A DNA stretch of 64,000 nucleotides from NCBI GenBank assembly GCA_023898345.1, contig CP060218.1, positions 1,426,001-1,490,000 of the forward strand, written 5' to 3'. This document shows positions 41,310 through 50,762 of the stretch, piece by piece. Source of the stretch: Candidatus Woesearchaeota archaeon (GTDB lineage: Archaea; Nanobdellota; Nanobdellia; Woesearchaeales; UBA583). Positions within the stretch are counted from its first letter, which is position 1, and each line of letters starts with the position of its first letter. The position numbers and the translations under genes were made by a program. The notes beneath the pieces are model-generated. The model had not been told where the DNA came from and searched no databases. It was given only the letters and a program-made list of their open reading frames with translations.

Positions 41310-44300
41310 ATGGCAAATACTTTTCTAAACGGTTTTTTTTTCCTTTTCTTTTTGTTTAGTTTATTGACAGCAACACATGCTGCTACGCTTTCTTCTTGTA
41401 CTGATGTTACAAGTTCGGGAACGTACACACTGACGACAGATTTGAACTCGGCTTCTGGAAGTTGTCTTAAGATTCTGGCTGATGATGTTCAGATTGATTG
41501 TGGGGGTCATCTTATTAGTGGGTCTTCAGGAAGTGGACTTGAAGTTTTTTCACGACAGAATTTTAGTCTTTCTCATTGTGTCATTTCTGATTTTACGAAT
41601 GGTATTTTTTTTATCGGTTCGACAGATATCACTTTGACAAATCTTGAAGTGAAGGATAATTATTATGGACTTTATTTTCTCAATGCTACAAATGTTGCTC
41701 TTTCTTCGAGTACAATTGCAAATAATACTTTTGAAGATATTGAACTTTTTCTTCCTTCTGCAAGTTCTTGTTCTTATTCTCTGAGTTCTGTGACGGGTAC
41801 TGGAAACTTACCCATTTCTTTTATTTCAACGAATGCTGTTTTGTCAAATGCTCAATACTCGGAATTGATTTTATGTAATGCGGATGGGGCTAGTCTTAAC
41901 AGGGTTAATTTGTCTGCAAATGCTAAAAATAATGGACTGAAACTTTTTTTTTCTGATTCTGTAACGCTTCTCAATGTCAATTCTAATAATAATTACGAGG
42001 GTATAGATGTTTTTGAATCTCATGATCTCACTATAACAAATACTAATACTTCTTTCAATAGGTATTTGGGTATTGGGTTAACTCATTCTCATAGGGCTTC
42101 ACTTTCTTCTGTTATGGCGCAATTTAATCATGAAGGTCTTTTTATTTCTTCTAGTATTAATACAAGTGTTACAGATTCTTCTCTGAGGGAAAATTATATG
42201 AGTTATACTAGTGATAATTATGATCTTAATATAAATAGATACTCGGAAAGTGGTGTTTGTGCTTATACGTATTCTCAGGAAACTAATTGTGATCCGGCGT
42301 TGGCTCAGGAGTATTTTTGCTCTCATACTATTTCAAATGTAATTGGAACGCTCAATTCTCCTATTGCTCTTTACAAAAATTCTGTTACTCTTGTTAATAA
42401 GACTTTTTCTACTCTTTTTTTGTGTTCTGCAAATTCGTCTACTTTACAAAATATTTCTATTTCTTCTTCTAGTGTTTATTTTAATGGTTTATTTGCGTTT
42501 TACAACACTCATTCTTCTTCGATTAAAGGTTTTTATTCAAATGGTTCAAATTATCCTATGAAGTTTGTTAATTCTAGCAATAATGTTATTGAGGATGCAG
42601 AAAATTATCACTCTTTTTTGCCTCTTACTCTTGAGAATAGTAATTACAATACTTTTAATAGGCTTACTGTAGGGGACATGCTTTATTCTGACGGAGTACG
42701 TTTGACGATGTCTGGTGGAAATATTATTGAGAATTCCACTATTTGGGGGGCTGGTTCATATGGTCTTTATGTTAATAATAATTCTGGTATTGCTAATACT
42801 TTTGTAAATAATTATTTTAATAATACGAATAATGTTTATGCAACAGCACAGAGTAATGTGTGGAGTACAAGTAAGCAGCTTGGTTCTTCTATTGCTGGTG
42901 GAGCGTACAAGGGGGGAAATTTTTGGGCAACTCCGACGGGCACAGGTTTTTCTCAAACGTGTACTGATGATGGTGATGGGATTTGTACCACTGCTTATTC
43001 TCTTGCAAGTTCTAATACGGATAGTAAGCCGCTCAAAAGGGTTTATTCTTTGCCAAATATTCTTTTGACAAGTTGTTCTGATCTTACTTTGAGTGCTTCT
43101 TATTATCTTAACTCTGATATCACTTTGAATAATGCAAGTGCAACGGAGTGTTTTTCTCTTCAGCATAGCAATCTTACTTTTGACTGTAGGGGTCATACAA
43201 TACATGGGGCTGATTTTTCTGCGGTTGGTATTTATGCTTTTGGCGTAGAAAACATTAGTATAAAGAACTGTACTGTTAGTGCTTTTGGTGGTGAGGGTCT
43301 TTTTCTTGACTCTGTGAATGCTTCTGTTGTTTCTCATATTACTTCTGATGATAATGAGAAGACTTATGGTTTTAGGGGTGGTATTGCTCTGCAAGATTCT
43401 TTTTACAATAATCTTTCTAATATTAGTGTTCACGATGATCATTGGAATGGTGTCTACTTGAGAAATTCGTCAAATAATCGTTTCTTTTCTTTTACTTCAG
43501 CAAATAATAATCAATCGGGTTATTTTGTTTCTACGGATTCTAATAAGAATATTTTTAATGCAACGGATGCACAAAGCAATGGTTACAATGGGTTTTCTTT
43601 TTACTTGGTGCAAAACAATACTTTGACTTCAAGTTCTTTGTCACAAAATGACCAAAGGGTTATTGGTGGCGCTGGGCTTATGCTTTTCGATTCTCAGGCC
43701 AATCTTTTTTATAATAATTTTTTTTATAATGCAAATAATGTTAATCTTTCGAATGCTAATTCTTCGAGTAATCTTTTTTATGTTTCTCTGAGGACGCAGA
43801 CTAATATTATTGGTGGGGCATCTATTGGTGGAAATTACTGGTCAGAGCCTGGTGCAACGGGATATTCTGAAACTTGTCTTGATGCTAATGAGAATGGAAT
43901 TTGTGATGTGGCGTACAATCTTTCGAGTGGGGCTGTTATAGCTTTGGATAGCTTTCCTTTGACGACGAATGTTGTTAGTCCTCCTTATCTTACTCTTTTT
44001 ACAAATAGCTCGAATCATAAGGAACTTAGTTTTTCTTTTCTTTTCTCAAAGGCTGCCAATTTGACTTTGGAGTATGGTAGTAGTCCGTCGTTTGGAGCGA
44101 GAGTCACTCGCAGTGTTTTTTCTGTTAATCATACTATAACTCTTGTAGGATTGAATTCTGGGACTCTTCTTTATTTGAATGCAAGTTTTTGTGATTCTTC
44201 AAATCATTGTAATAGCACAAATCTTTTGAGTCTTTCAACTTTGCCTTTTGTTTTTACGTATAATTGGAGTCATTGGAATACAACACAAACTACAAATCTT

Positions 44301-45401
44301 TCTGGTCTTACAGATAATCAGTTAGAATCTCTTTCTAATTTGAGTTTTGGAAATGCAAATGGTAGTATTGTTTTTCTTAGTCCTGTTAATGTTTCTCGAA
44401 GTCTTACGTTTAAGGATAATGTTCTTATTGAGAATGAGCGTGCTTTTGTGAATTCTGCTTTGCTAACGGAGTTGAATAAGGAAGCAAAAATTACTTTTAC
44501 TAATGTTTCTTATACAAATCCTCAGGTTTTAAGGGATGGGCTGATTTGTAGTGCTCCTCAGTGTGATAATGTTAGTTATAATGCAAGTAGCAAAATTTTA
44601 GTGTTTACTGTGCAAGGTTTTAGTGAATATACTCTTCAGGAGACTGCTACTTGTTCGGATGGAATTTTGAATCAGGATGAGACTGGAATTGATTGTGGTG
44701 GTTCTTGTTCTGCTTGTTCTACTGGTGACACGGGTAGTTCTGGAGGGGGTGGTAGTTCTGGCGGCGGTTCTAGTAGTAGGAGTTCTACGAAGGATAGTAC
44801 TGAGGAGGAGAGCATTGTCGACGTTGTGGAGAGTACGGTTGAGGAAAAAACGTGTGTTCCTTCGTACACATACTCGAATTGGACTGAATGTATTAATGCA
44901 ATTCAGTTTAGAACTATTGTTGATAAAAATGCTTGTGAAAATACAACTCAACAGAACCGTTCTTGTCTTCCAAACACTGCTGACGAGACGATTAAAAAAG
45001 TTAATGCTGTTCTTCTTGATATTGATTATGTTTCGCCAAAGTTGTACCGGACGAGTATAGGGAACCAGCTTGTTGAGCTTTTCTATCCTGATGAGGAAGT
45101 GGGGGAGGAAGAGTTTATTGTTCGTGATGAGCTAACAGGAAAGGAATATCTTTCTCAATTTGTTGAAAAGGAGGGGGGCAGGTCCTATTATTCTTTAAGA
45201 GAAGTTGATGAAAATATTGTCGAGGAAGTTCAGGCTACTACTTCCCAGACTCATGTTGAAGTTTTGGATTCTGAAAGCGAGAAACTGTTTGGGGAGATTT
45301 TCTCACAAAAAGTTTGGACTGGTCTCTTTCTTTTTCTTATTTTGGCTGCTGTTGGATTTGTTGGCTATTATTTGTACAAGCGCCGCAGTACTGAGATCTA
45401 A
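41310..45401 (+). CDS. Giant beta-helix surface protein with C-terminal membrane anchor
   Basis: A 1363-residue protein. A signal peptide (FLFFLFSLLTATHAA) leads into two right-handed beta-helix regions of the NosD/CASH type (about 30-560 and 575-870), each opening with a CGGH or CRGH element and closing with a DGDGICTTAY- or NENGICDVAY-like calcium-loop motif. An Fn3-like region (about 890-985), a Cys motif CSDGILNQDETGIDCGG (about 1114), a Gly/Ser linker, a thrombospondin-like TYSNWTECINA (about 1187) and one membrane segment with a basic tail (RRSTEI) end it. Dozens of N-x-S/T sites suggest heavy glycosylation. It is likely an adhesin or glycan-binding/-cleaving surface protein. Confidence 0.85.
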   Translation: MANTFLNGFFFLFFLFSLLTATHAATLSSCTDVTSSGTYTLTTDLNSASGSCLKILADDVQIDCGGHLISGSSGSGLEVFSRQNFSLSHCVISDFTNGIFFIGSTDITLTNLEVKDNYYGLYFLNATNVALSSSTIANNTFEDIELFLPSASSCSYSLSSVTGTGNLPISFISTNAVLSNAQYSELILCNADGASLNRVNLSANAKNNGLKLFFSDSVTLLNVNSNNNYEGIDVFESHDLTITNTNTSFNRYLGIGLTHSHRASLSSVMAQFNHEGLFISSSINTSVTDSSLRENYMSYTSDNYDLNINRYSESGVCAYTYSQETNCDPALAQEYFCSHTISNVIGTLNSPIALYKNSVTLVNKTFSTLFLCSANSSTLQNISISSSSVYFNGLFAFYNTHSSSIKGFYSNGSNYPMKFVNSSNNVIEDAENYHSFLPLTLENSNYNTFNRLTVGDMLYSDGVRLTMSGGNIIENSTIWGAGSYGLYVNNNSGIANTFVNNYFNNTNNVYATAQSNVWSTSKQLGSSIAGGAYKGGNFWATPTGTGFSQTCTDDGDGICTTAYSLASSNTDSKPLKRVYSLPNILLTSCSDLTLSASYYLNSDITLNNASATECFSLQHSNLTFDCRGHTIHGADFSAVGIYAFGVENISIKNCTVSAFGGEGLFLDSVNASVVSHITSDDNEKTYGFRGGIALQDSFYNNLSNISVHDDHWNGVYLRNSSNNRFFSFTSANNNQSGYFVSTDSNKNIFNATDAQSNGYNGFSFYLVQNNTLTSSSLSQNDQRVIGGAGLMLFDSQANLFYNNFFYNANNVNLSNANSSSNLFYVSLRTQTNIIGGASIGGNYWSEPGATGYSETCLDANENGICDVAYNLSSGAVIALDSFPLTTNVVSPPYLTLFTNSSNHKELSFSFLFSKAANLTLEYGSSPSFGARVTRSVFSVNHTITLVGLNSGTLLYLNASFCDSSNHCNSTNLLSLSTLPFVFTYNWSHWNTTQTTNLSGLTDNQLESLSNLSFGNANGSIVFLSPVNVSRSLTFKDNVLIENERAFVNSALLTELNKEAKITFTNVSYTNPQVLRDGLICSAPQCDNVSYNASSKILVFTVQGFSEYTLQETATCSDGILNQDETGIDCGGSCSACSTGDTGSSGGGGSSGGGSSSRSSTKDSTEEESIVDVVESTVEEKTCVPSYTYSNWTECINAIQFRTIVDKNACENTTQQNRSCLPNTADETIKKVNAVLLDIDYVSPKLYRTSIGNQLVELFYPDEEVGEEEFIVRDELTGKEYLSQFVEKEGGRSYYSLREVDENIVEEVQATTSQTHVEVLDSESEKLFGEIFSQKVWTGLFLFLILAAVGFVGYYLYKRRSTEI

Positions 45402-45433
45402 ATTTCCTTTTTCTTTTTCAAGGACGCAAGTCT

Positions 45434-46516
45434 TTAGTAACAATGTGTTCCTCTTTCTTTGTATGTTCTTATTGGATTTTTTCTTGTGATTCTTACTTCA
45501 ATTCTTTTTGGGTCAAAAACATATCCTATCTTGGTTGCTGTTGAACCAGTTAACTCGAATTCTGAATTCATACTTTCTTGTCTTGCATCTTCTTTTAATC
45601 TCTCTTTTAAATTCTTATAGCATCTCTTACATGCCCCAACTCCATGAAATACTTTAATGCCTGTTTTTCTATCGAAATATTGAGATAATGGGAGAACTTC
45701 ATATTGTCCTTCAACCAGAACTTTTCCATCGAGATATGTTTTAACAATTTGGGGTAGCCATATATCTTTACTTGTAAGTGTAAGGACTCTTTTTTTGTCT
45801 GTGATTTCTCCTTCTTCAGAAAAAACACTTTTTTTCTTAGAGCTTAAATCTGTAAGAGTTACAGAATTATAAATTCCCTCATACTGAGTTAAATATTGTT
45901 TTATAGTCTTTTCAAGGTATTTTTGAATGTGCTTTCTTGCTTCCTTTATGCTTGGAAATAACTGATAAGTTGTGTGTGGAGCAGAAACATCTGAATTATC
46001 TCTACAATCAATCATTGATTCAACTAAGGCTCTTTCTAATCTTTCGTCGGCTTGAGTGAATTCAGGTAAATAAGCAACCGCTTTTGGAGAGAACAATTGA
46101 ACTGGCGAAGAAACAAATAACAGTTTTTCATCTGGGTAATTAAACAAGAATATACTTTCAGATTCCATTGTTGTTTTCTCACAACATAATGTATATATTT
46201 TTGTATTTCTAACAAAATTCATGCCGTATTCTTGTAATAATTTTTCAAGGTCATGAAAGGAACTTTGTGAAACCAGTTCAGTCCACCATTGTTCATCAAG
46301 TTTTTGTTTGCCTCTTTCAGTATCTATCCAACTACCTTGGCCATAAGAAAAATTTGCTGAAGGATACTTCAAAATATCTAATCCATTATCAATTCCGAAG
46401 GGCCTCCCAGGCTTAAAAGCTACCAAATCCGAAAGTTCCCCAACAAATTTTCCGAGTTCTGTGTTTTTATCTTCGGTACTTCCTGGAATCTCTAAAATAT
46501 AGTCTCTTTGACTCAT
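45434..46516 (-). CDS. Hypothetical soluble protein with C-terminal CxxC
   Basis: A 360-residue charged protein with no signal or membrane segment. Notable parts are EIPGSTEDKNTELGKFV at the N-terminus, KIYTLCCEKTTMES in the middle, and GVGACKRCYKNLKERLKE near residue 305, where a CxxC could bind zinc or take part in thiol chemistry. The end, VFDPKRIEVRITRKNPIRTY, looks like a beta strand pair. A TATA-like ATTATAAT lies upstream of 46516. I do not recognise the family. It lies between the beta-helix gene (convergent) and element copy 5. Confidence 0.55.
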   Translation of the reverse strand: MSQRDYILEIPGSTEDKNTELGKFVGELSDLVAFKPGRPFGIDNGLDILKYPSANFSYGQGSWIDTERGKQKLDEQWWTELVSQSSFHDLEKLLQEYGMNFVRNTKIYTLCCEKTTMESESIFLFNYPDEKLLFVSSPVQLFSPKAVAYLPEFTQADERLERALVESMIDCRDNSDVSAPHTTYQLFPSIKEARKHIQKYLEKTIKQYLTQYEGIYNSVTLTDLSSKKKSVFSEEGEITDKKRVLTLTSKDIWLPQIVKTYLDGKVLVEGQYEVLPLSQYFDRKTGIKVFHGVGACKRCYKNLKERLKEDARQESMNSEFELTGSTATKIGYVFDPKRIEVRITRKNPIRTYKERGTHCY

Positions 46517-46566
46517 TGTTTCTAGGAGAATGGTAAATTAATTATAATTGTGTTGTTCGTGTCTAC

Positions 46567-46674
46567 TGTTTCGTAACTCTGCTTTGATTGGGGATAGATC
46601 TGTTTTCAAGACATATTTTCTAACTTCGGACTTTGTGATTGCAGCAGAGCTGTGGCATATAAGACTCGGCTAAG
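46567..46674 (-). mobile_element. Two-hairpin element, copy 5 (degenerate, inverted tip)
   Basis: In reverse orientation, the hairpin 1 part is recognisable (GCAGCAGAGCTGTGG, CTCGGCTAAGG, left flank ATTC in element orientation), as is the TTTTCAAGAC link. The tip of hairpin 2, however, reads CTCTGCTTTGATTGGGGATAG on the plus strand, the reverse complement of the same region in copy 4. The outer arm of hairpin 2 is lost. It is an old copy in which the hairpin tip flipped. Confidence 0.6.
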
Positions 46675-46766
46675 GAATAAAGATTTTTTGTCTTTTTGCC
46701 AAGGAAGCAAGTTTATTAATGGGGCTTGTTTTCTCTCTTTCATTTGCTCTCTTTAAGAAGAGTTTT

Positions 46767-48071
46767 ATGAAAAAGATGAAAAAACTTATTGGAGTAGGAA
46801 AAGATTTTCTTTTCAAGAATAATGGTCCTACTCAAATACTTTTCAAGAACACATTTTGGCTTATGTTTTCGGAGCTTTTTAACAAAGGGCTTATGCTTCT
46901 TCTTACCATTTTTTTGGCACGATATCTTGGTTCAGAGGGTTATGGTGAGTTTACTTTTGCATTGAGTTTTACACTTTTGCTTGTTGTAGCTTGTGATTTT
47001 GGTTTGACGACATACTCGACAAGGGAAATGTCGAAGAAGAGAGAAGATACAAACATGTTTGTTAATAATGTTCTTCTCATAAAGCTGGTTTTGACTTTGA
47101 TAACTCTTGGCATTTGCCTTTTTTTCTTGAGTTTTTTTCAGGGTAAAACTTTTTTTGAAAAGAGTTTGGTTTTTGTTATGACTTTTTATGTTATTATCAA
47201 TACGTTTAATGAATTTTTTCGGGCAGTTTTTAGAAGTCATGAACGAATGGAGTATGAGGCGTATTCTAAAATTATTCAGGCCGTCGCTCTTTTTTCTTTG
47301 GCGATTTTTTTTATTTTCTTTCAATATAGTGCTCTTTATGTTGCTTTTGCATATGTTTTTGGGGTTTCTCTTTCTTTTCTTTTCTGTTACTTTATTGTTA
47401 CTAAAAAATTTGGAACAATTCGGTATTTACCGGATAAGGTGTTTATTAAAAAAATTTTACTTGAAACTTGGCCTTTTGCTTTAAGTAGTATTTTTGTTTC
47501 TATTTACTTTAGTATAGATTCTCTTTTCATTTCTTTTTTCAAGGGTGATTCGGCTCTTGGTCAATATTCTGTTGCGTATATGCTTATTACGGCTCTTTAC
47601 ATTATCCCAACTGTTCTTACAAATGCTTATTTTCCAAAATTTTCTGAACTTTTTGGAAAGAAAAAAGAGAGGGAGATTCCAAAATTTCTTAATTTATTTA
47701 TCTTAAAAGTTACTGTTATTATTATTCCTTTATGTATTATTCTTTATTTTTTAGCAACTTTTTTAATTGAAACTTTATACTCGCAAGCATATAGTGAAGC
47801 TATTCTTCCTTTCAAAATTCTTCTTTTAGCTTTGTTCTTCAAATTTTATTCTTTTCCTTTTGGTTTTCTTCTTTCTGCTATGAATCAACAGATGACTCGT
47901 TTGAAAATTCAGGGATTTACTTCTTTGCTAAATATTGGAACGAATTTATATTTTATCCCTTATTATGGTATTGTTGGAGCTGCTATAACAACAGTTATAA
48001 GTGAAGGGGTCTTACTTGGCTTTTATTTTGTTTATGCAATGAGTATGCTAAGAAAAAATGGGTCAAGATAA
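46767..48071 (+). CDS. Polysaccharide flippase (Wzx/MVF-like), block B
   Basis: About 434 residues with twelve or so membrane segments. Family marks include NTFWLMFSELFNKGLMLLLTIFLARYLGSEGYGEFTFAL, a paralogous counterpart of the block A flippase, and AYMLITALYIIPTVLTNAYFPKFSELFG. It is about 25 residues shorter than its block A counterpart. A TATA-like GTTTATTAAT centred near 46715 with the ATG at 46767 leaves a leader of about 25 nt; the ATG at 46719 would lie inside that box. It overlaps the csaB-like gene by 14 nt. Confidence 0.85.
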   Translation: MKKMKKLIGVGKDFLFKNNGPTQILFKNTFWLMFSELFNKGLMLLLTIFLARYLGSEGYGEFTFALSFTLLLVVACDFGLTTYSTREMSKKREDTNMFVNNVLLIKLVLTLITLGICLFFLSFFQGKTFFEKSLVFVMTFYVIINTFNEFFRAVFRSHERMEYEAYSKIIQAVALFSLAIFFIFFQYSALYVAFAYVFGVSLSFLFCYFIVTKKFGTIRYLPDKVFIKKILLETWPFALSSIFVSIYFSIDSLFISFFKGDSALGQYSVAYMLITALYIIPTVLTNAYFPKFSELFGKKKEREIPKFLNLFILKVTVIIIPLCIILYFLATFLIETLYSQAYSEAILPFKILLLALFFKFYSFPFGFLLSAMNQQMTRLKIQGFTSLLNIGTNLYFIPYYGIVGAAITTVISEGVLLGFYFVYAMSMLRKNGSR

Positions 48072-49200
48072 GAAAAAAACTTGTATTCTAGGCTGGGCTG
48101 GAAATGGTAATCATGGGGATGAGGTTCTTACTTTGGCTCTTATTCAAAAGCTCCTTCGAAGTGGAGTTAGGAAGGAGGATATTGTTGTTTTTTCAAGAAA
48201 TCCTCAAGAAACAGAAGCTTGCTTTTCTGTAAAATCTGTTTATATTAAGGATTTTTTTCGTTGTTATCGGGAAGTTATGTCTTCGAAGCTTTTGATTTTT
48301 GGTGGTGGTGGTTTGATTCACGATCAAAAGACTATGAAGGATTCTCTTTTTTGGTATTCTTTTTTATTTGCAGCTTTTCTTGCTAGAACCAAATGTCTTG
48401 TTTTTGGGCAGACTATTGGGCCTTTGAAGAATAGGAGGGATCGTAGACTTGCACAATTTTTTCTTTCAAGGGTTCAGGCTATTACTGTTCGGGATGAATA
48501 TTCCTTTAAGGAAGTTCAGAGTCTTGGATTGAAAACTCCTTTGTATTTAACTGGTGATCTTGTCTTAAATATGGCTTTGGAAGAGTCTGAAAATGTTTTC
48601 TCCGAAGAAGAAAAAAAGTTTCTTGCAAAACCGTATATTGTTATAAGTTTGAAGGATATTTCAAAGGAGAAATGGAATGTTAGTAAAGACTATGATCAAG
48701 ATGCTGATATTGAAAAAATTGCTTTTCTTGTAGATCAGCTTTGTTCTGTGTATAAGGAAAATATTATTTTATTTCCTTTTCAAACTACCGGGAATATTAA
48801 TGATATTGAATTTAATTCTAAAATTTATGAAAAACTTAAGCAAAAGAAAAGAGTTTTTAATTGGAAAAATCTTCGTGTAAAAGCTGAAACTATTCTTAGT
48901 GGTTCTCAGGTTATTATTGGAGTTCGTCTTCATTGTTTGATTCTCTCTGCTGTTCTTGGAAAAGCTTTTTTTACTCTTTCTTATAATGAGAAAACTACTG
49001 GTTTTTCAGAACAGTTTTCTTTGCTAAAGGATTATATTCTCGATTTCAAAACTTTGGATATAAGGAAGTTTTTAGAGGTGTTTGGGCAATTTTATGAGCA
49101 GAAAAATAGTATTCAAAAAGGCCTAAAAAAGGAAGTTCTTGTTTTACAGGAGAAGGAAAGGATGAATGATTTAGTCCTTAGGGGCATGTATGGAAGGTAA
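48058..49200 (+). CDS. csaB: Polysaccharide pyruvyl transferase (CsaB-like)
   Basis: A 380-residue GT-B-fold enzyme. It has GWAGNGNHGDEVLTLALI at the N-terminus, LLIFGGGGLIHDQKT, FGQTIGPLKNRRDRRLAQFFL, ITVRDEYSFKEVQSLG and IGVRLHCLILSAVLG, the typical CsaB/PF04230 pattern. CsaB moves pyruvate from PEP onto a cell-surface polymer; in bacteria this ketal anchors S-layer proteins. It starts inside the end of the block B flippase gene, so it probably acts on that flippase's glycan. Confidence 0.88.
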   Translation: MGQDKKKTCILGWAGNGNHGDEVLTLALIQKLLRSGVRKEDIVVFSRNPQETEACFSVKSVYIKDFFRCYREVMSSKLLIFGGGGLIHDQKTMKDSLFWYSFLFAAFLARTKCLVFGQTIGPLKNRRDRRLAQFFLSRVQAITVRDEYSFKEVQSLGLKTPLYLTGDLVLNMALEESENVFSEEEKKFLAKPYIVISLKDISKEKWNVSKDYDQDADIEKIAFLVDQLCSVYKENIILFPFQTTGNINDIEFNSKIYEKLKQKKRVFNWKNLRVKAETILSGSQVIIGVRLHCLILSAVLGKAFFTLSYNEKTTGFSEQFSLLKDYILDFKTLDIRKFLEVFGQFYEQKNSIQKGLKKEVLVLQEKERMNDLVLRGMYGR

Positions 49201-49259
49201 AGAAACTTTTAGTATGAAGAGAAGAAAAAGACTTGGTTTATCATTCCTTTTTTGGGTTT

Positions 49260-50762
49260 TTACTTTGAATTTTCTTTAGGAAAAACTACTTTATAGAAAT
49301 CGATATTTTTCATTTTTTCTAGTTCTACTTTTTCCATTTTATCTATTCTTTGGAAATACTTTGAGTCTTTGTTAACTAAAATTGTCATATTGTCTTTTGT
49401 ATTCATTCTTACAAGCAAATCATAAAGCTCTTGATCGCTTATTTCTCGATATGATGGGGTTGCTACGAGTCTTTCTGGCCAAAGTATCTTGTCCCAATAG
49501 TCTGTAAAGATAATAGTATTTTCAGGAGTTTCTGAGAGAACTTTTTCTTTTTGATCAAGATAATATTCTAGTTTTGCATTTCTGTTTGTGTACTCTTGAA
49601 CTGAGGCTCCTAAAAGAAGTATGAGAAGAATGCTTGCAGAAAAAAATTTGAGTTTTGGTGGCAGTTTTGAGAGAGATACTGCTAGTCCTCCGATAAAAAA
49701 GAGAATGAGAAAGAAGAAATATCTTGTATAGGAGGAGTCAATTGTTGTTTCGTCGTAATTAAAGAAATAGGGATTGCTTCCGTAGTAAATGATGAAGAGG
49801 AGGAAACTTGCAAGGAATGCTTGATACATGTTTTTTTCTTTTGTTGGAGCTAGGAAAAGGAAAAAGAGTAAGGGAAGGAGTGCGAAGGGAAAGAGAACAA
49901 AAATGTAACGAAATCCTTTGTCTAGAAAGCTTGAAGGTTGGAAGCCATAGGGAAGAAGGTATGATAAGACTTTTGAGACTATACTTTGCTGCGTGTTAGC
50001 ATAAGAAGCGTCTTGAGATTTGGCGTCGAAACTGTACCCAAAGGAAAGGGGGTCCTGATAGTAAGTAAAATTCATGCTGAGTAAAAAAACAACTGTAATA
50101 ATGAAGGAAAGGAAGAGAGAGAAAATGAGGGTTCCTTTTTTGTTAGAAAACCAGAGTGCAAAGAGTATTACAGGGGAAAATAAGAAAATGTATTCGTAAC
50201 GGAAAAGAACTATGATGAAATAACAAACTGAAAAAAGAACAGCGTATCTTTTTTTTTCATCTTCTAGTAAACGTTTGAAGTAGTAGAAAAGAGCAAAGAC
50301 AAAGGGAATTGGAAAGATAATATATCTTCTAATTGGTGAGACTAAAATGAAGAAAAGGACGAGGAGGAGGAGTTGATTTTTTTTTTTATTTTTGGATTTA
50401 AATAGGTAGTAAAAGAAGAAGGAAAAGAGGAGGGCTTGAATGAGTGAAAAAACAAAGAAATAGTTTTCAAATCCTACTACTATTGAAATGAGGCCTCGTG
50501 AAATAAGTGATCCAAAGGAGGTTTTTGGGACTATGGTATTATTTACACTTACGGCATTTCTTGGTTTTATTAGGTCGTAGTATTCACCATCAACTTTTTT
50601 TTCTGAGAGTGAGCCTGTGTCGGTTAGTACGTGTATAAGATAATCTCTACTATTTTCGTCTGGTGAAAGATAAACTCCTTTTGGAATCCCTGTGCTTAGT
50701 ATAAGAACAAAAAGGGAGAGTAAGACAAACAAAGTGGAAATGACAATCTTTTTATTCTGCAT
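49260..50762 (-). CDS. GT-C type membrane glycosyltransferase, block B
   Basis: A 500-residue protein with about ten membrane segments. The first loop has GVYLSPDENSRDYL, with the Asp-Glu pair expected at the active site; PRNAVSVNN follows. The soluble C-terminus has ETPENTIIFTDYWDKILWPERLVATPS, matching the paralogue at 34728-36290. It starts inside the end of the gene at 50752. The stop is near that of the convergent csaB-like gene. It probably uses a polyprenyl-phosphate sugar donor; the acceptor is unknown. Confidence 0.75.
   Translation of the reverse strand: MQNKKIVISTLFVLLSLFVLILSTGIPKGVYLSPDENSRDYLIHVLTDTGSLSEKKVDGEYYDLIKPRNAVSVNNTIVPKTSFGSLISRGLISIVVGFENYFFVFSLIQALLFSFFFYYLFKSKNKKKNQLLLLVLFFILVSPIRRYIIFPIPFVFALFYYFKRLLEDEKKRYAVLFSVCYFIIVLFRYEYIFLFSPVILFALWFSNKKGTLIFSLFLSFIITVVFLLSMNFTYYQDPLSFGYSFDAKSQDASYANTQQSIVSKVLSYLLPYGFQPSSFLDKGFRYIFVLFPFALLPLLFFLFLAPTKEKNMYQAFLASFLLFIIYYGSNPYFFNYDETTIDSSYTRYFFFLILFFIGGLAVSLSKLPPKLKFFSASILLILLLGASVQEYTNRNAKLEYYLDQKEKVLSETPENTIIFTDYWDKILWPERLVATPSYREISDQELYDLLVRMNTKDNMTILVNKDSKYFQRIDKMEKVELEKMKNIDFYKVVFPKENSK

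Noticed and set aside
46719..46766. Earlier ATG (46719) as start of the block B flippase
   Set aside because: It overlaps the TATA-like GTTTATTAAT, and the extra residues do not match the start of the block A flippase.
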